DNA of 64,000 nt from assembly GCA_030280995.1 (NCBI GenBank), contig JASXTE010000013.1:9579001-9643000 (forward strand). The letters are read 5' to 3'. Positions 53,599 through 64,000 of the stretch are shown here, piece by piece. Made by a program: the position numbers and the translations under genes. Source of the stretch: Hemileia vastatrix. Its lineage: Eukaryota; Basidiomycota; Pucciniomycetes; Pucciniales; Zaghouaniaceae. How positions within the stretch are numbered: position 1 is the stretch's first letter; the number at the start of each line of letters is the position of its first letter. The notes beneath the pieces are model-generated. The model searched no databases. It was not told the DNA's origin and was given only the letters and a program-made list of their open reading frames with translations.

Positions 53599-55984
53599 TC
53601 ACTCTAAAAAAGACAGACTCACACTAGAGCCTGAGCTACACTCCACAAAACCAGAGGCAAAACCCACTTCTCTTCTTCTCCTACAACAATACATGCACTG
53701 GAACATTGAATAAAAACCAGGCCTGGTATCCCAACCATCCTCTCCAGGAGATGAAATCCTCATGTGAAGCCTCCTTTCATCTTCACCAGTCAACTCCAAA
53801 ATTATTCCAAAATAAAATTGATAGCCAATTCTTGCTTGAAAATCCATCAAGAATGGCTCACTCAAAACAGCTTTTACAGTCCCTTTGGCAATGTAAAAGT
53901 GAACCTTCCCTGAGGATCCACCATTATCCAATTTCACAAACTCAGATATTTCAACCAATTGAGTGATATTCCCACCTTCCTCTCTCAAATTTACACCAAT
54001 AACTGTTTTGATGGGGAGGCCCAGATTAGTTGACTCAAACAAGGAAGTCAGGTTAATTTGAGGACCTGAATCCACCAATGCTGTAGCCTCCCTGCCATTC
54101 AGATTGACATCGACATAACCCAGAGTTGCAGAAAAATGAGTTTCAAACTACTCATCAAATTTTTCAGCAGAATCACAAATGTATTCTATCTCCCCAGAAG
54201 AAATCCTTTTCCTGGTCAACAACTTTTTCTTCCTATCAGCCAACCCAGAAATGATAGCACACAACTCCTGATAAGTAAGGGAAACCTGACCCTGGTTCAT
54301 CCGTTTCAGGATAGAGTCCATAAAATTAGCATGGACAGATACCACTGGCCTATCAAAGTGAGCTCTTTTCCTAACTACCTTGGTTCTAAAAGATTCTTGA
54401 GGACCAGAACCACCAAAAGATTTTCCCTCAACAGGAATCAAACCAGATCCTTCACCAGAGCCTCTAATTAAGTAGGATTTGGAAATGAAGCCAAAGGGAC
54501 ATGCTCCTCAGAGAAAGAATCAACATCTATAGGCTTTGGCTCACCACTCATGTCCAATGCTCCATAACTAGCGGGGCCCATATCTTCCATAACCTTCTGC
54601 ATTTTATAAACCTCCTCTTTGCTGTACTTCTTCCTAGCTGCACTCAGCTAGGATACACCTTTGAAGCCTTAGGCTTTTGTTGGGACTGACAACTGCTCTT
54701 AGGCCTTCCAACCTTCCCTGCTTCCACATCATAAAAACCAGCCAAGCATTCCCCACTTGACTTTCCACCACAAGAATACCGCTCCAAACCACCAAAGGAA
54801 GATGTAAATGAGATTCTATTTGCATCTTTTCCCTTGCCGTTGCCATCATCTCCACCTTTTCCAGAAGAAGAATCCTCATTAGGCAACTATTCACACCTTG
54901 GACTCCTTAAGTTGACATTATGTCTCCTCCTAGCCAAGTCCACTGGAGCCTGACCATCATTAGGCTTCACAAAAGAACCATCTGGGAACTTGAACACTTT
55001 GCCATCAAATTCTACCTTTCCTTCTGATACATCTATATTGAGTGCCCAACAATAATTGGACTTGTGGCCCTTCCTGCTGCAATAAAAGCCAACCAAAGGA
55101 TAACTTTTGCAAACCCTCCTATCAAAATCTCTAGGCTGAGAGGGAGCCTTGTTGGCCTTCTGAGCCTCCTGAACAAAAATATGTAGCTGTTTTTTATTCA
55201 GATCAGCCAACTGATCAACTACTGGGTCCCTCTCCTGTTTGGGAACCTTCACCATATTCTTCCCTTCCTTCTTCACTCTGTTCTCCTCTTCAGCCAAAGC
55301 CTCACTGAATTTGCTGACATATTTGGCACACCCCTCCTGATAGGTGTCCACAGCCAATAACTTCACATCGGCCTCCACAGCATCCTTCACCTTGTCCAAG
55401 GCAGGCAACTTCTGATCCCCATTGGAAAGTATCTTCATCAAGTCCTACCTTGACAGATCCTTCAAAACATCCATCCTGAAATCTCTAGCCAAGACAGACT
55501 ACTAAAAAAAATCCTTTTCAGCATTTACATGTGCCAGCTTATCCACTTCAACCAAATATTCCACCACAGGATCAAACTGTAGCATAAGCTTCCTGTAGCT
55601 GTGCAAGCTAACAAAACCACCATAAGACTGCTATTCACTGAAAACCTTGTTAAAATCCACCATAGAGAACCTGACACCCCATCTATCCACCATCTCCCTA
55701 CACAATAACTTCCAGACCCCCTTCTTGTAGCCAGACATTGCCACAACCTTCTTCTCCACTTCCCTATTACCAGTGAAGAAAATAATCTGCTTCACCATGA
55801 CCAGGTAAGAAGTACCATCCACACCAGAAGCAGTTTCATACTTCTACAGAAAGCACTTCACATCTTCAGCATTAAACTTGATACCATCCCAAGTTTTAAT
55901 CCTAACACACTTCCTAACCATCTCAGCAGGAGGACCTTCCCCCCCACTGACAGTCACCACAGGAATAGATGACCCAGAAGCCAT
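53599..55984 (-). pseudogene. Gag and protease (D3), decayed
   Basis: Gag from an ATG at 55982-55984 (MASGSSIPVVTVSGG). A helical capsid region with DPVVEYLVEVDKLAH is followed by a charged region and a knuckle YPLVGFYCSRKGHKSNYC. The first Cys of the knuckle is missing in both D3 and D4. A later DRKKKLLTRKRISSGE segment precedes the protease (ALVDSGPQINLTSLF). The frame ends SLSFLE and TGA (53599-53601), directly after a U UUU UUA heptamer. Several stops lie in the gag part (near 55850, 55630, 55500 and 55445). Confidence 0.82.
53605..53611 (-). promoter_or_regulatory. Candidate -1 frameshift site T TTT TTA (D3)
   Basis: Codons TCT TTT TTA GAG TGA place the classical slippery heptamer two codons before the gag-pro stop. 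The -1 frame then opens for about 65 conserved codons. The same arrangement occurs in D4 at 58179-58185. Confidence 0.65.
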
Positions 55985-56026
55985 TCAAATACAATAGAGA
56001 TTCAAAAGAACTAGCAGGTTCAAAAA

Positions 56027-56042
56027 CCCATGTTGGGAGCCA
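56027..56042 (-). promoter_or_regulatory. Primer-binding site of D3, tRNA-Lys-like
   Basis: Four bases after the LTR end the minus strand reads TGGCTCCCAACATGGG. This resembles the retroviral tRNA-Lys(1,2) primer site TGGCGCCCAACGTGGG (my recollection), with the only two differences at CpG positions, as expected from CpG decay. Confidence 0.6.
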
Positions 56043-56046
56043 GAAA

Positions 56047-56690
56047 TGTAGACAATCCTATAGTACTAGTTATAGGCCTTGACCAAGGGAGTTGGAGAAA
56101 ACCCAGAGATAAAATTCCATGTCCCTTTAGAAAAAAAAAGTGAGATTTACCTGCTACAGTAAATTAATCCCTGTTGCTTAAGCCCCTTTTTGAACACACT
56201 TGACTGCCTGATCAGCCAGGAAAGTAGTCTCCAGACAGACTTCCAAACCAAAGAACTGAAATGTGGACCAATGTCCACACCAGAGAAAGAAATGATACTT
56301 GATGTAGGTTGCCAATCCACACCAAAGAAAGAAATAATACTTGATATAGCTTTCAAGACTACACTAGAGAAGCCAGTTTCCAAGTTAAGTTAAATGAAGT
56401 ACTCACCTTGCAATAAACACAGCCAATTGGGGCCTAAAAACAGTTAAAACTGAGTGAGGAACAAGGATATCACCTCCGGATAGTTGTATGATAATAAAAG
56501 TTGCCCCAAACTGTCTTATTCACTATGTACACACAGATAACTATCTAAAAGCCCATGCACACCAATGAATTTGGCGTTCTTGAGTGCCAAATCGCATAAA
56601 ATTTCTCTAGAAACGCTTCCCAGCCTTCTAGCACTGAGGAAGGCAGTCTGCCCAACATTGGGATGCCCGCCTGGGGTTGGTAGGAATTAT
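56047..56690 (-). repeat. 5' LTR fragment of D3
   Basis: In element orientation it ends ATTGTCTACA. It matches the LTR-like ends in D1 and D2. The outer end is missing: at about 56690 it is fused to D4 gag sequence. Confidence 0.75.
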
Positions 56691-58191
56691 CCTTTGGTCG
56701 GCTTTTATTGCAGCAGGAAGGGCCACAAGTCCAATTATTGTTGGGTACTGAATATAGATGTATCAGAAGGAAAGGTAGAATTTGATGGCAAAGTGTTCAA
56801 GTTCCCAGATGGTTCTTTTGTGAAGCCTAATGATGGTCAGGCTCCAGTGGACTTGGTTAGGAGGAGACATAATGTCAAATTAAGGAGGCCAAGGTGTGAA
56901 TAGTTGCCTAATGAGGATTCTTCTTCTGGAAAAGATGGAGATGATGGCAAGGGAAAGTGAAAAGATGCATATAGAGTGTCATTTACATCTTCCTTTGGTG
57001 GTTTGGAGCTGTATTCTTGTGGTGGAAAGTTAAGTGGGGAATACTTGGCTGGTTTTTATGATGTGGAAGCAGGGAAGGTTGGAAGGCCTAAGATCAGTTG
57101 TCAGTCCCAACAAAAGCCTAAGGCTTCAAAGGTGTATCCTAGCTGAGTGCAGCTAGGAAGAAGTACAGCAAAGAGGAGGTTTATAAAATGCAGAAGGGTA
57201 TGGCAGATATGGGCCCCCCTAGTTATGGAGCATTGGACATTAATGGTGAGCTAATGCCTATGGATGTTGATTCTGACTCTGTGGAGGAGGTCACTTTGGC
57301 TTCATTGCCAAATCCTGCTTAAGTTAAAGACTCTGGTGAGGGATCTGGTTTTATTCCTGTTGAGGGAAAATCTTTTTGTGGTTCTGGTCCTCAAGAATCT
57401 TTTAGGACTAAGGTAGTGAGGTAAAGAGCTCACTTTGAGAAGCCAGTGGTTTCTGGCCATGTTAATGTTATGGACTCCATCCTGAAAAGGATGAACCAGG
57501 GTCAGGTTTCCCTTACTTATCAGGAGTTTTGTGCTATCATTCCTGGATTGGCTGATAGGAAGAAAAATTTGTTGACCAGGAGAAGGGTTTCTTCTGGGGA
57601 GATAGAATACATTTGTGATTCTGCTGAAAAATTTGAAAAGTATTTGGAAACTCATTTTTCTGCACCTCTGGGTTATGTTGATGTCACTCTGAATTGCAGG
57701 TACGCTACAGAATTGTGGGATTAAGGTCCTAAAATTAACCTGACTTCTTTGTTTGATTCAACTCATCTGGGCCTCCCCATCAAAACAGGTATTGATGGAA
57801 ATTTGAGAGGGACAGGTGGCCATGTCACTGAATCGGTTAGAACATCCCAGCTTATGAAATTGGATGTTGGTGGATCCTCAGGGAAGGTTCACTCTTACAT
57901 TGCCAAAGGACTGTAAAAGCTGTTTTGGGTGAGCCATTCTTGATGGATTTTCAAGCAAGAATTGGCTATTAATTTTATTTGGGAATCAGTTTGGAGTTGA
58001 CTGGTGAATATGAAAAGAGGCTTCACATGAGGTTATCATCCCCTTGAGAGGATGGTTGGGATACCAGGCCTGGTTTTTCTTCAATGTTCCAGTGCATGTA
58101 TTGTTGTAGGAGAAGAAGAGAATTGGGTAGTGCCTCTGGTTTTTTGGAGTGTGACTCAGGCTCTAGTGGGAGCCTGTCTTTTTTAGAGTGA
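56691..58191 (+). pseudogene. Gag C-terminus and protease (D4), decayed
   Basis: Starts abruptly at the knuckle (YPLVGFYCSRKGHKSNYC, first Cys absent) and the KVEFDGKVFKFPDGS segment. After several stops and shifts it reaches RMNQGQVSLTYQEF and DRKKNLLTRRRVSSGE, then a damaged protease. The Asp of the DSG motif is not clear here (ELWD, stop at 57721). It ends SLSFLE TGA (58189-58191) after the slippery heptamer. Confidence 0.78.
58179..58185 (+). promoter_or_regulatory. Candidate -1 frameshift site T TTT TTA (D4)
   Basis: TCT TTT TTA GAG TGA, identical in codon context to the D3 site. The -1 frame encodes ADHSSSKTSPQDEEIP and onward to about 58385, conserved with D3. Confidence 0.65.
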
Positions 58192-59060
58192 TAAGGGCTG
58201 ATCACTCTAGTTCTAAAACCTCTCCTCAAGATGAGGAAATCCCAGTTTGTAGTAGATCAGATCCCTTGCCAATATACCAAGTGGACTTTCAAAATTCTCT
58301 TTTTAATGTTTCTCTTCCATGCAAGTATTCTTCAAGTTTTTTATCAAGTATCTGTTCTCTGAAAAAAAATTTCAATTATTTTTAATTCAAGTTAAAAATG
58401 AATATTGGTAATATATCTTTATTGAAAGATATGGGGAAAAGCTATGGAGTAGTGAGAATGGGGTATAAAAGTAAGTCCTCCCAATTGTGAACGGCTAGGG
58501 TTTCTTCTCCACACCTTTTAAAGACATTACCTTGGCCATGTCTGTTGCATTGGAGAAACCCCTGGTTATTTGTGTAGGATAGAAGAAAACTCAAGAAAAG
58601 AAAAAAAATTTCAAGATACCTGAAGAAAATCAAGAAAAAATTCTGAAGATAATCAAGAAAGAAGAAAAGAATTATTTTTGTGAAGATCAGCAAAATCAAT
58701 TTTTGGGCCTTTAGCATGAGGTTAAACTGCACAAAATTTTTAAGAAAGAAGATCATCAAGATCAATTTTTGGGCCTCCAGAATGAGGATAAACTGCAAAA
58801 TTTTAGAATTTGTGATTTAGAAGATGAATCAAGATTTAAAGATTAAGAAGATAAAAAGAAGGATGAAGATGAGGAATTGCACAAAATTTTGGTGTGGTGA
58901 GTTTGGAGAATAAAAGTACATCCTCCAAATTGTGCACCACTAGAATTTCTACTACACCTTTCAAAAACATTACCTTTGCCACAAATGTGAGCAATGGGGA
59001 AACCCTTGGTTTTTTTTTAGGTCTGGTGGTGAAGATGTCCTGAAGATCTCTCAAGTTGAA
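58192..59060 (+). pseudogene. Protease-RT linker with twin intron-like units (D4)
   Basis: After the -1 frame segment (ends 58385) come intron-like unit 1 (58471-58577, GTAAGT...GTGTAG), a charged exon, and unit 2 (58916-59020, GTACAT...TTTTAG). The two units are homologous to each other. The exon between them encodes a duplicated peptide (NQFLGL..HEVKLHKIFKKEDH, then DQFLGLQNEDKL) in a frame also conserved in D3. The function of the peptide is unknown. Confidence 0.5.
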
Positions 59061-60703
59061 GGTGGAGCCTCTAAATATAAGAAGGTAGTGCGGAAGATTA
59101 GGCCTGTTAATGAGCCTATGCCTGTAGGTTTGAATCTACCTTTGTCAAGAGATCCATACTGTACTCCTCTGGTGAAGAATCCTCTTGATTTTGTGGAAAC
59201 TGCTAACGATACTGTGGAAAGGTTGAAAGTTGTTAATTTTGGTCCTGATGGGTGGTTGTCTGGTGAGGAAAAGAAGTTTTTGTTGCACATTATTGTGCTT
59301 AGGGAGAAAGCGGTGTCATTTGTTGAAGAGGAATGGGGTGTGTTGAAACACTCTTATGGATAATATTACTTGATTCCTGTGGTTTGTCACAAACATTGGC
59401 AAATAAAACCCTTTCAAGTTTCAACTGCTATCAGGGATGATTTTGTAGATATTTTCAGGGAAAGATTCAGGACTGGTTTATATGAACAATCAACATCTAG
59501 TTACTCAAGTCCAATTTTCTGCATAAAGAAGCTGAATGGGAAGCTGAGGGTGGTGTATGATCTTAGAGCCTAGAATATAGTCACTATAAAGGATAGTGGG
59601 ATGCTGCCAAGTGCAGAGTATTTTGTGGAAGCTTTTTCTGGAAGGGTGTGTTATGGTTTGGGAGATATTATGGGTGGTTATGATGAAAGAAAACTTCAGA
59701 CATATTCAAAGCCACTTACAACTTTTGAGACTCCCTTGGGAAGATTTCAGATCACCAGGTTGTTTCAAGGAAAACTAATTTAGTAGCAGTATATCAAGCA
59801 CAAATGGCTTGAATTTTTCAGGATGAGGTTCCTACTCATGCTGGTATTTTATTTGTTGATGGTGGTATCAATAGACCATCCACTGAATATAGGAATGAGG
59901 TGCTGAAGGAGAACCCAGGTATAAGGAAATTTGTTGGGAAAATGCAATTACTCTAGAGAGATTTTTGTTTAGGATTGAAGAGTCTGGTATGACCATTCTG
60001 GGTCAAAGTTTTGTTATTGTGTTCCTGCTCTGGAACTTTTGGGTCATGTGGTATGTAAAGAGGGAAGGATTAGGGCAAAATAAGAGGTTAATAAAATTCA
60101 GTCATGGCCAAGGCCAAAAAATAATACTGAAGTCACAAGATTTTTTGGGATTTTTTTGTATGTCAGAATTTTTATTAAAGATTTTTCTTCGTTGGCTTCA
60201 CCTTTATGGAGGCTGACCAGAAAAGATGCAGAGTGAGTATGGACTGAAGAGCGTGAAGAGGCTTTTCAAAAGATGAAGAAGGTGGTAAGTGAAGATATTA
60301 TTCTTCACATGTTGGATTATGGTGTGGGGCTGGAAAAATATATTTGGCGGTGGACTCAAGTTATATTGCTTCTGGTGCTGATTTGACTCAGTAAGGTAAA
60401 ACTTGGAGGGTCAGGCCAGTAAGGTATACGTCCATGGTATTTAATGAGGTGAAATCTACATATTCTCAACCTAAGTTGGAATTTTGTAGTGTAGTAAAAA
60501 TTTTTAAGAAGCTGAAAACTGTTTTGTGTGGGCAGCATTTTGAGCTGCAGGTGATTGCAAAATCTCTTGTTCAAATGATCAACACATCTAGTCTTCCAAA
60601 TTCTCCAATGACTAGGTGGGTAGCATTTATTCAGCATTTCTCTTTTGACCTGGTACACAAACCTGGAAAAACATTCACAATGCCTGATGGATTATCAAAA
60701 TAA
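59061..60703 (+). pseudogene. Reverse transcriptase and RNase H (D4), decayed
   Basis: NPLDFVETANDTVERLKVVNFG, IRDDFVDIFRERFRTGLY and KKLNGKLRVVYDLRA are in open frames to 59573. The palm continues in shifted frames, with the active-site region GILFVDGG. The RNase H/connection (PNSPMTRWVAFIQHF, HKPGKTFTMPDGL) is intact at 60434-60703. Stops at 59571-59573 and in the 59760-60250 stretch disable it. Confidence 0.82.
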
Positions 60704-62398
60704 CAACCCACAGATGAAGATTCTGACTCTGAAGATTTTGATGAAGATGTCCCAGTGATTAGGGCCATCAAAAAGGGTGCTGAATATTTTTCTCTCCTTC
60801 CTAATGAGTCTAAACTGGAAGATTGTTATTTCTTCTACCAAGATGTTAAACTGGAAGGTTCTGATCTTGATTCAGGTGATCAGGATGTCTTTATTGAAGA
60901 AGATGGGGCTGTTGTTTGGGATGGCTTAAATTTAGAAAATGGTGTTTTTAAAAGTGAAATGGACTCTCTTAAAATTCGGTGGAAGAAAAAGGATGTACCA
61001 AAATTTAGGGATTGGTTTCCTGGTTGGGCTGGTCAAGTGGATTATTTGTAAACTGGTAATTTTGATGACAGAGTTGTACCCTTGGATGCTGTTATATTGG
61101 ATTTTGAAGATGAGAAATGGGGTCAGATTGGTTTTTATTTTACTATGGTTGAATATCTGTTAACCTTGGAGAGGCCAGATCCTTGTGATGAGGATACTAA
61201 GGTGGAAATCAAGAAGAAAGTCCTTGATTCTATGTTTCAGAAAAGAGGTTGATGAAGAGGGGACATTCAAATCCTCAAGAAGTGGTTACTTGGAATAAGG
61301 GTCAAGAGTTGGTGTTGAAGTCTTTGCATAATGACCTTGGCCATAGATGCTTGGGGAAGACTTATAGAAGTGTAGCAGACAGATTTTGATGACCAAGTAT
61401 GATGTTGGCTGTTCAGGGATGGGTTCAGTGTTGTGAAGAATCAAAGAAGAAGTCACTTGAAACTTATAGAGGTTGGACGTGCTACTGGTTAATTTACTGT
61501 GTTTTGGAGAGTCAGTGTGGATGCTGTCCATATCAAAGAGGGAAGGTATAAAAAATTGATTTTTGCCATTGAGGATTTGTCTGGTTGGGTGTCTGGTTGG
61601 GTTGAGGCAGTGCCTCTGGTTAATTTGACTGCCAAAAATGTGGCAGAATTTTTTAAGAAGGAATAGGTGTTTAGATGTGGGTTAATGACGTTGGTGACTG
61701 TTTATGGTGGGTCAGAGTTTGGAGCTGAATTTAAAGAAGCTGTGACAAGTGTTGGTTCTAAAGTTAGAGTAGCTACACCTTATTTTCCTGAAGCTGAAGG
61801 CATGGTTGAAAGAGGCCATCAAGTTATCAAGAATGCTTTGGTGAAGATGCGTGGAGATAGTTCTGGAATGAGGAGACATTATTTACCCTTGGTGTTATTT
61901 GCTGATAGGGTCACTGTGAAAAGAAAAACTGGCTATTCTACATATGAGTTAATGTTTTGGTAAAAAGCTGTTCTACCAGTGGATTTGGAAGCTGTCTTTT
62001 ATCTTGGTATTGATTGGGATGATTTGTTCTCAACAGAATATTTTCTCTGTGACAGTATGCAACAGTTTGAATGTAGAGAGAAATGTCAGGAGAAGGCATA
62101 CTCTAGAATGATGAAGATAATAAATTAATCAGTCAGATACTGGGACAAGAAGTTGGCTCATAGATTTGAGAATTTCTTGATACCTGGTTGTTTATTTTTG
62201 GTGTATAATAAAATTTTGGAGAGTCAGTGGGGAAAAATGCTTTCTGACAGATGGAATGGACCTTACAGAGTCAGAACTCAGGTGTCTAGAGGTTGTTATG
62301 TTTTGGAGGAGTTATGTGGGGCAGTCCTAAAGATAAGGGTGGATGCTTATCAGGTGATGAGATTTTACCCAAGAGACACTAGAAGTGAAGAAGATTGA
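60704..62398 (+). pseudogene. Integrase (D4), decayed
   Basis: Acidic linker (SDLDSGDQDVFIEEDG), a zinc-binding part near 61280-61440 (HNDLGHR, damaged), then the core. Near 61700-61960 are VYGGSEFGAEFKEAV (second Asp region) and EAEGMVERGHQVIKNALVKM (catalytic Glu). The C-terminal GPYRVRTQVSRGCYVLEELC ends at 62398. Stops at 61049, 61249 and 61389 and elsewhere break it. The region 60810-60840 shows the uninterrupted form of the site where B4 inserted in D3. Confidence 0.82.
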
Positions 62399-62979
62399 CT
62401 CTGCAATGAGGATAAACTATGGACCATTCTTTAATTTTAGATTTTAGTCATGCTGTGCATCTGTTTTGTTAAAAACTTTTTTTGTTAGAAGGTACCCATG
62501 GGTGGGGCTTCTAGATTTGATCTTGGCAAGTGTAGAGGTAACTGATGATCTGGCTGCTCCTTGGAACAGTTACCTCAGATTTTCTGTTTCCAGCCCCTTC
62601 TCTTAATTTGGTTGAACCCTAGTATTGGTTTCTCTTCACAGTTTTTAGTCCTCTATGATTAAAACTGGAAATTAATTTGGTCTTCAAGTGCTGGACTCTT
62701 CACACTTATTGGTTTTTTTTATTGTGTGTGATGTTGTGTTTTCGTTGGAAGGTACCTAGGGGGGCTTCTGGATTTTTTGGAAAGTTTGGGGGTAACTGAT
62801 GAGCTGGCTTCTCTGTAGAACAGCTACCACATAATGTCTGTTTCAAGTATTTTGTTTGTCCTTGTTGAATCTTAATTCTGGTTTTTGTTATTCAGGTTTC
62901 AATCCACTATGACTTTAAACTGGCTTGTAACTGACTATCTTTGGTTAATTTGGATTAGTGGTTGATTACTGGTAGTTTC
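62399..62979 (+). other. 3' region of D4 with tandem duplication
   Basis: No ORF. Two diverged copies of a roughly 280-bp segment, each with GGTAACTGATGA(T/G)CTGGCT and a TAGTCCTCTATGA or CAATCCACTATGA motif. Colinear with D3 40010-40660. Confidence 0.65.
62535..62576 (+). promoter_or_regulatory. Conserved GTAACTG hairpin (D4 copy 1)
   Basis: GAGGTAACTG and CAGTTACCTC form a perfect 10-bp stem with a 22-nt loop. A second copy lies at 62789-62828 (GGTAACTG/CAGCTACC). The arms differ from the D2 and D3 copies at paired positions. Confidence 0.6.
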
Positions 62980-63540
62980 TGTCACCGGACAACCTACGCA
63001 CAAGGTCGAGGATGTTCTTGAAAGTGAGATGAGGGATTTAGAAACTTCTTCGAAGCACAGAGGAATGATTCGAGGAAATTATTCGAAGGTCACTCGAAGT
63101 AATAGCTATAGGTTCGAGGTTCGATCGAGAAGAATTATAAACTAGTTCCAACGTAATAATAACTCTTAAAATCTCACGAAGGGTTGGAAACTCAATAATC
63201 AAAGATTTAGGATTTAGAAATGAATATTGAGAAGGTAAAAGAAAGATACAATAACAATGATTTAACTTTTAAAGATTTACCACTATTAATGTAAATACGA
63301 TATTATAATTTAATTCTAAGGAATATCGAACCAAATACATAACTCCTTTTATATCCTTTGTTCCTCCTCGCATTGACCTCCCTTCCATCGCAGTATTCCC
63401 ATTCCATTGACCATTACTAACATACACTTAGACCCTCTTCACTAAATATCCGTCCATGCTCAATATACCCCTTTTTAATTAATTAACAAAACTTTAATAA
63501 AAAACTACTACTGTACTATTTCGTTGATCCTAGCGCTGTG
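62980..63540 (+). repeat. E-type repeat, CpG-rich copy
   Basis: Starts TGTCACCGGACAACC right after D4 and matches 28252-28844 over most of its length. It is rich in TCGA and CGA compared with the rest of the window, so it is younger or unmethylated. Confidence 0.65.
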
Positions 63541-63736
63541 CGTCGCTTATTGAAAAGGACTAAGGTACCCTATTGGGAGATTGACTAATTTAGATTTAGA
63601 GTTTAGGCTAGCGCAGTTAAATAGTAAGTACACAAAGGAAAAATCGCAGTTGCTATGGAGAATTGCTTTCTGCGCTTCGAGTATAGATGTAGGACTCGAT
63701 ATTATTGATTTATTGAGTTAATTTCGCCTCGAGTGT

Positions 63737-63770
63737 CACGTGGCGCGTGACAGATGCCCGGGTATAAAAA
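63737..63770 (+). promoter_or_regulatory. E-box and TATA box upstream of the last gene
   Basis: CACGTG at 63737-63742 and TATAAAAA at 63763-63770, about 92 nt before the ATG at 63862, with pyrimidine-rich sequence between. A reasonable core promoter. Confidence 0.6.
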
Positions 63771-63861
63771 ACGCGAACTCCATTGAGCTTGAACCATCTT
63801 CCCACACTAATTTCACTTGTCTAATACTTTTTTCCCTCATCTCTCAATTATTTATTTTATA

Positions 63862-64000
63862 ATGAACTGCCCTACTCCCACACCCACGCCTCCACACCCT
63901 AAAGCGGATGGGGGAATAATCACACAACAGTTTTCACGGACTTGCACGGCTTGTGAAAGCATGGAATATTTCTGTGTCGCAAGTACGGCGACTCGAGGCC
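63862..64000 (+). CDS. Cysteine-cluster protein, N-terminal part
   Basis: Open from the ATG at 63862 to the window end (46 codons and one base). The start is Pro/Thr-rich (MNCPTPTPTPPHPK), followed by CTACESMEYFC, a C-X2-C-X6-C cluster like those in the D1 and D2 genes. If the pattern holds, a second cluster should follow outside the window. Higher GC and intact CpGs than the rest of the window. Function unknown. It sits downstream of an E-type repeat just as the D2 type 1 gene sits downstream of one, which suggests a mobile or repeated gene family. Confidence 0.5.
   Translation, partial: MNCPTPTPTPPHPKADGGIITQQFSRTCTACESMEYFCVASTATRG

Larger units (their letters stand above)
50963..56690 (-). 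mobile_element. Family D element D3, 5' half
   Basis: LTR (56047-56690), primer site, gag-pro, intron-like region, RT and RNase H on the minus strand. The sequence resumes at 42226 beyond B4. The right boundary at about 56690 is where the LTR sequence switches to gag sequence of D4 in opposite orientation. Confidence 0.85.
56691..62979 (+). mobile_element. Family D element D4, 5'-truncated
   Basis: Gag C-terminus, protease, intron-like region, RT, RNase H, integrase and 3' region, all on the plus strand and colinear with D3 in reverse. It lacks its own 5' LTR and the first half of gag. The 3' end runs into the E-type repeat at 62980, and no 3' LTR is seen. Confidence 0.85.

Overview
The window reads as repeat-rich, AT-rich chromosomal DNA of a filamentous fungus, most likely a basidiomycete. 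Several integrase, reverse transcriptase and chromodomain sequences resemble Ty3/Gypsy chromoviruses I associate with basidiomycetes, rust fungi in particular. That placement is from memory of the families and is not proven. No bacterial genes, CRISPR, rRNA or convincing tRNA genes are present. Almost every recognisable gene belongs to a long-terminal-repeat (LTR) retrotransposon or to genes riding on one.

Layout. 1-2352: 3' end of a family A Gypsy element (A1, +), inserted into the integrase of a degenerate family B element (B2, -, 2353-8864). B2 is itself inserted into a degenerate unit (D1, 8865-11986) carrying cysteine-cluster genes. 12859-21718: a complete family A element (A3, -) with about 98% identical 1.18-kb LTRs and a perfect ACTTT target-site duplication. 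21719-28250: AT-rich DNA without convincing genes, holding small palindromic repeats and a polypurine tract. 28252-32870: a second copy of the cysteine-gene unit (D2). 33001-33664: a roughly 100-copy ATTTTT array. 33914-39454: a complete family C chromovirus (+), 321-bp LTRs, perfect GATAC duplication, visibly higher GC. 39455-56690: a family D Gypsy element (D3, -) split by a complete young family B element (B4, +, 42227-50962). 56691-62979: a second family D element (D4, +), head to head with D3, so that together they form a multi-kilobase inverted repeat. 62980-64000: a CpG-rich repeat with TATA box and E-box, and the start of another small cysteine-cluster gene that runs off the window.

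How the genes work together. Each element encodes Gag, an aspartic protease, reverse transcriptase, RNase H and an integrase (A, B and C with a chromodomain or chromodomain-like tail), so that its RNA is packaged, copied and integrated. The notable feature is unusual expression logic. Families A and B carry a short lysine-rich or coiled-coil ORF upstream of the Gag capsid domain, joined to Gag-Pol by a conserved -1 shift at an A-rich slippery site. Family B also has a conserved 58-nt intron. Family D has a U UUU UUA slippery heptamer right before the stop of gag-pro in both copies, twin homologous intron-like segments, and a conserved 3' hairpin. Most copies carry only a few stops, several of them TGG to TGA, and older copies are CpG-depleted, which suggests silencing by methylation and deamination.
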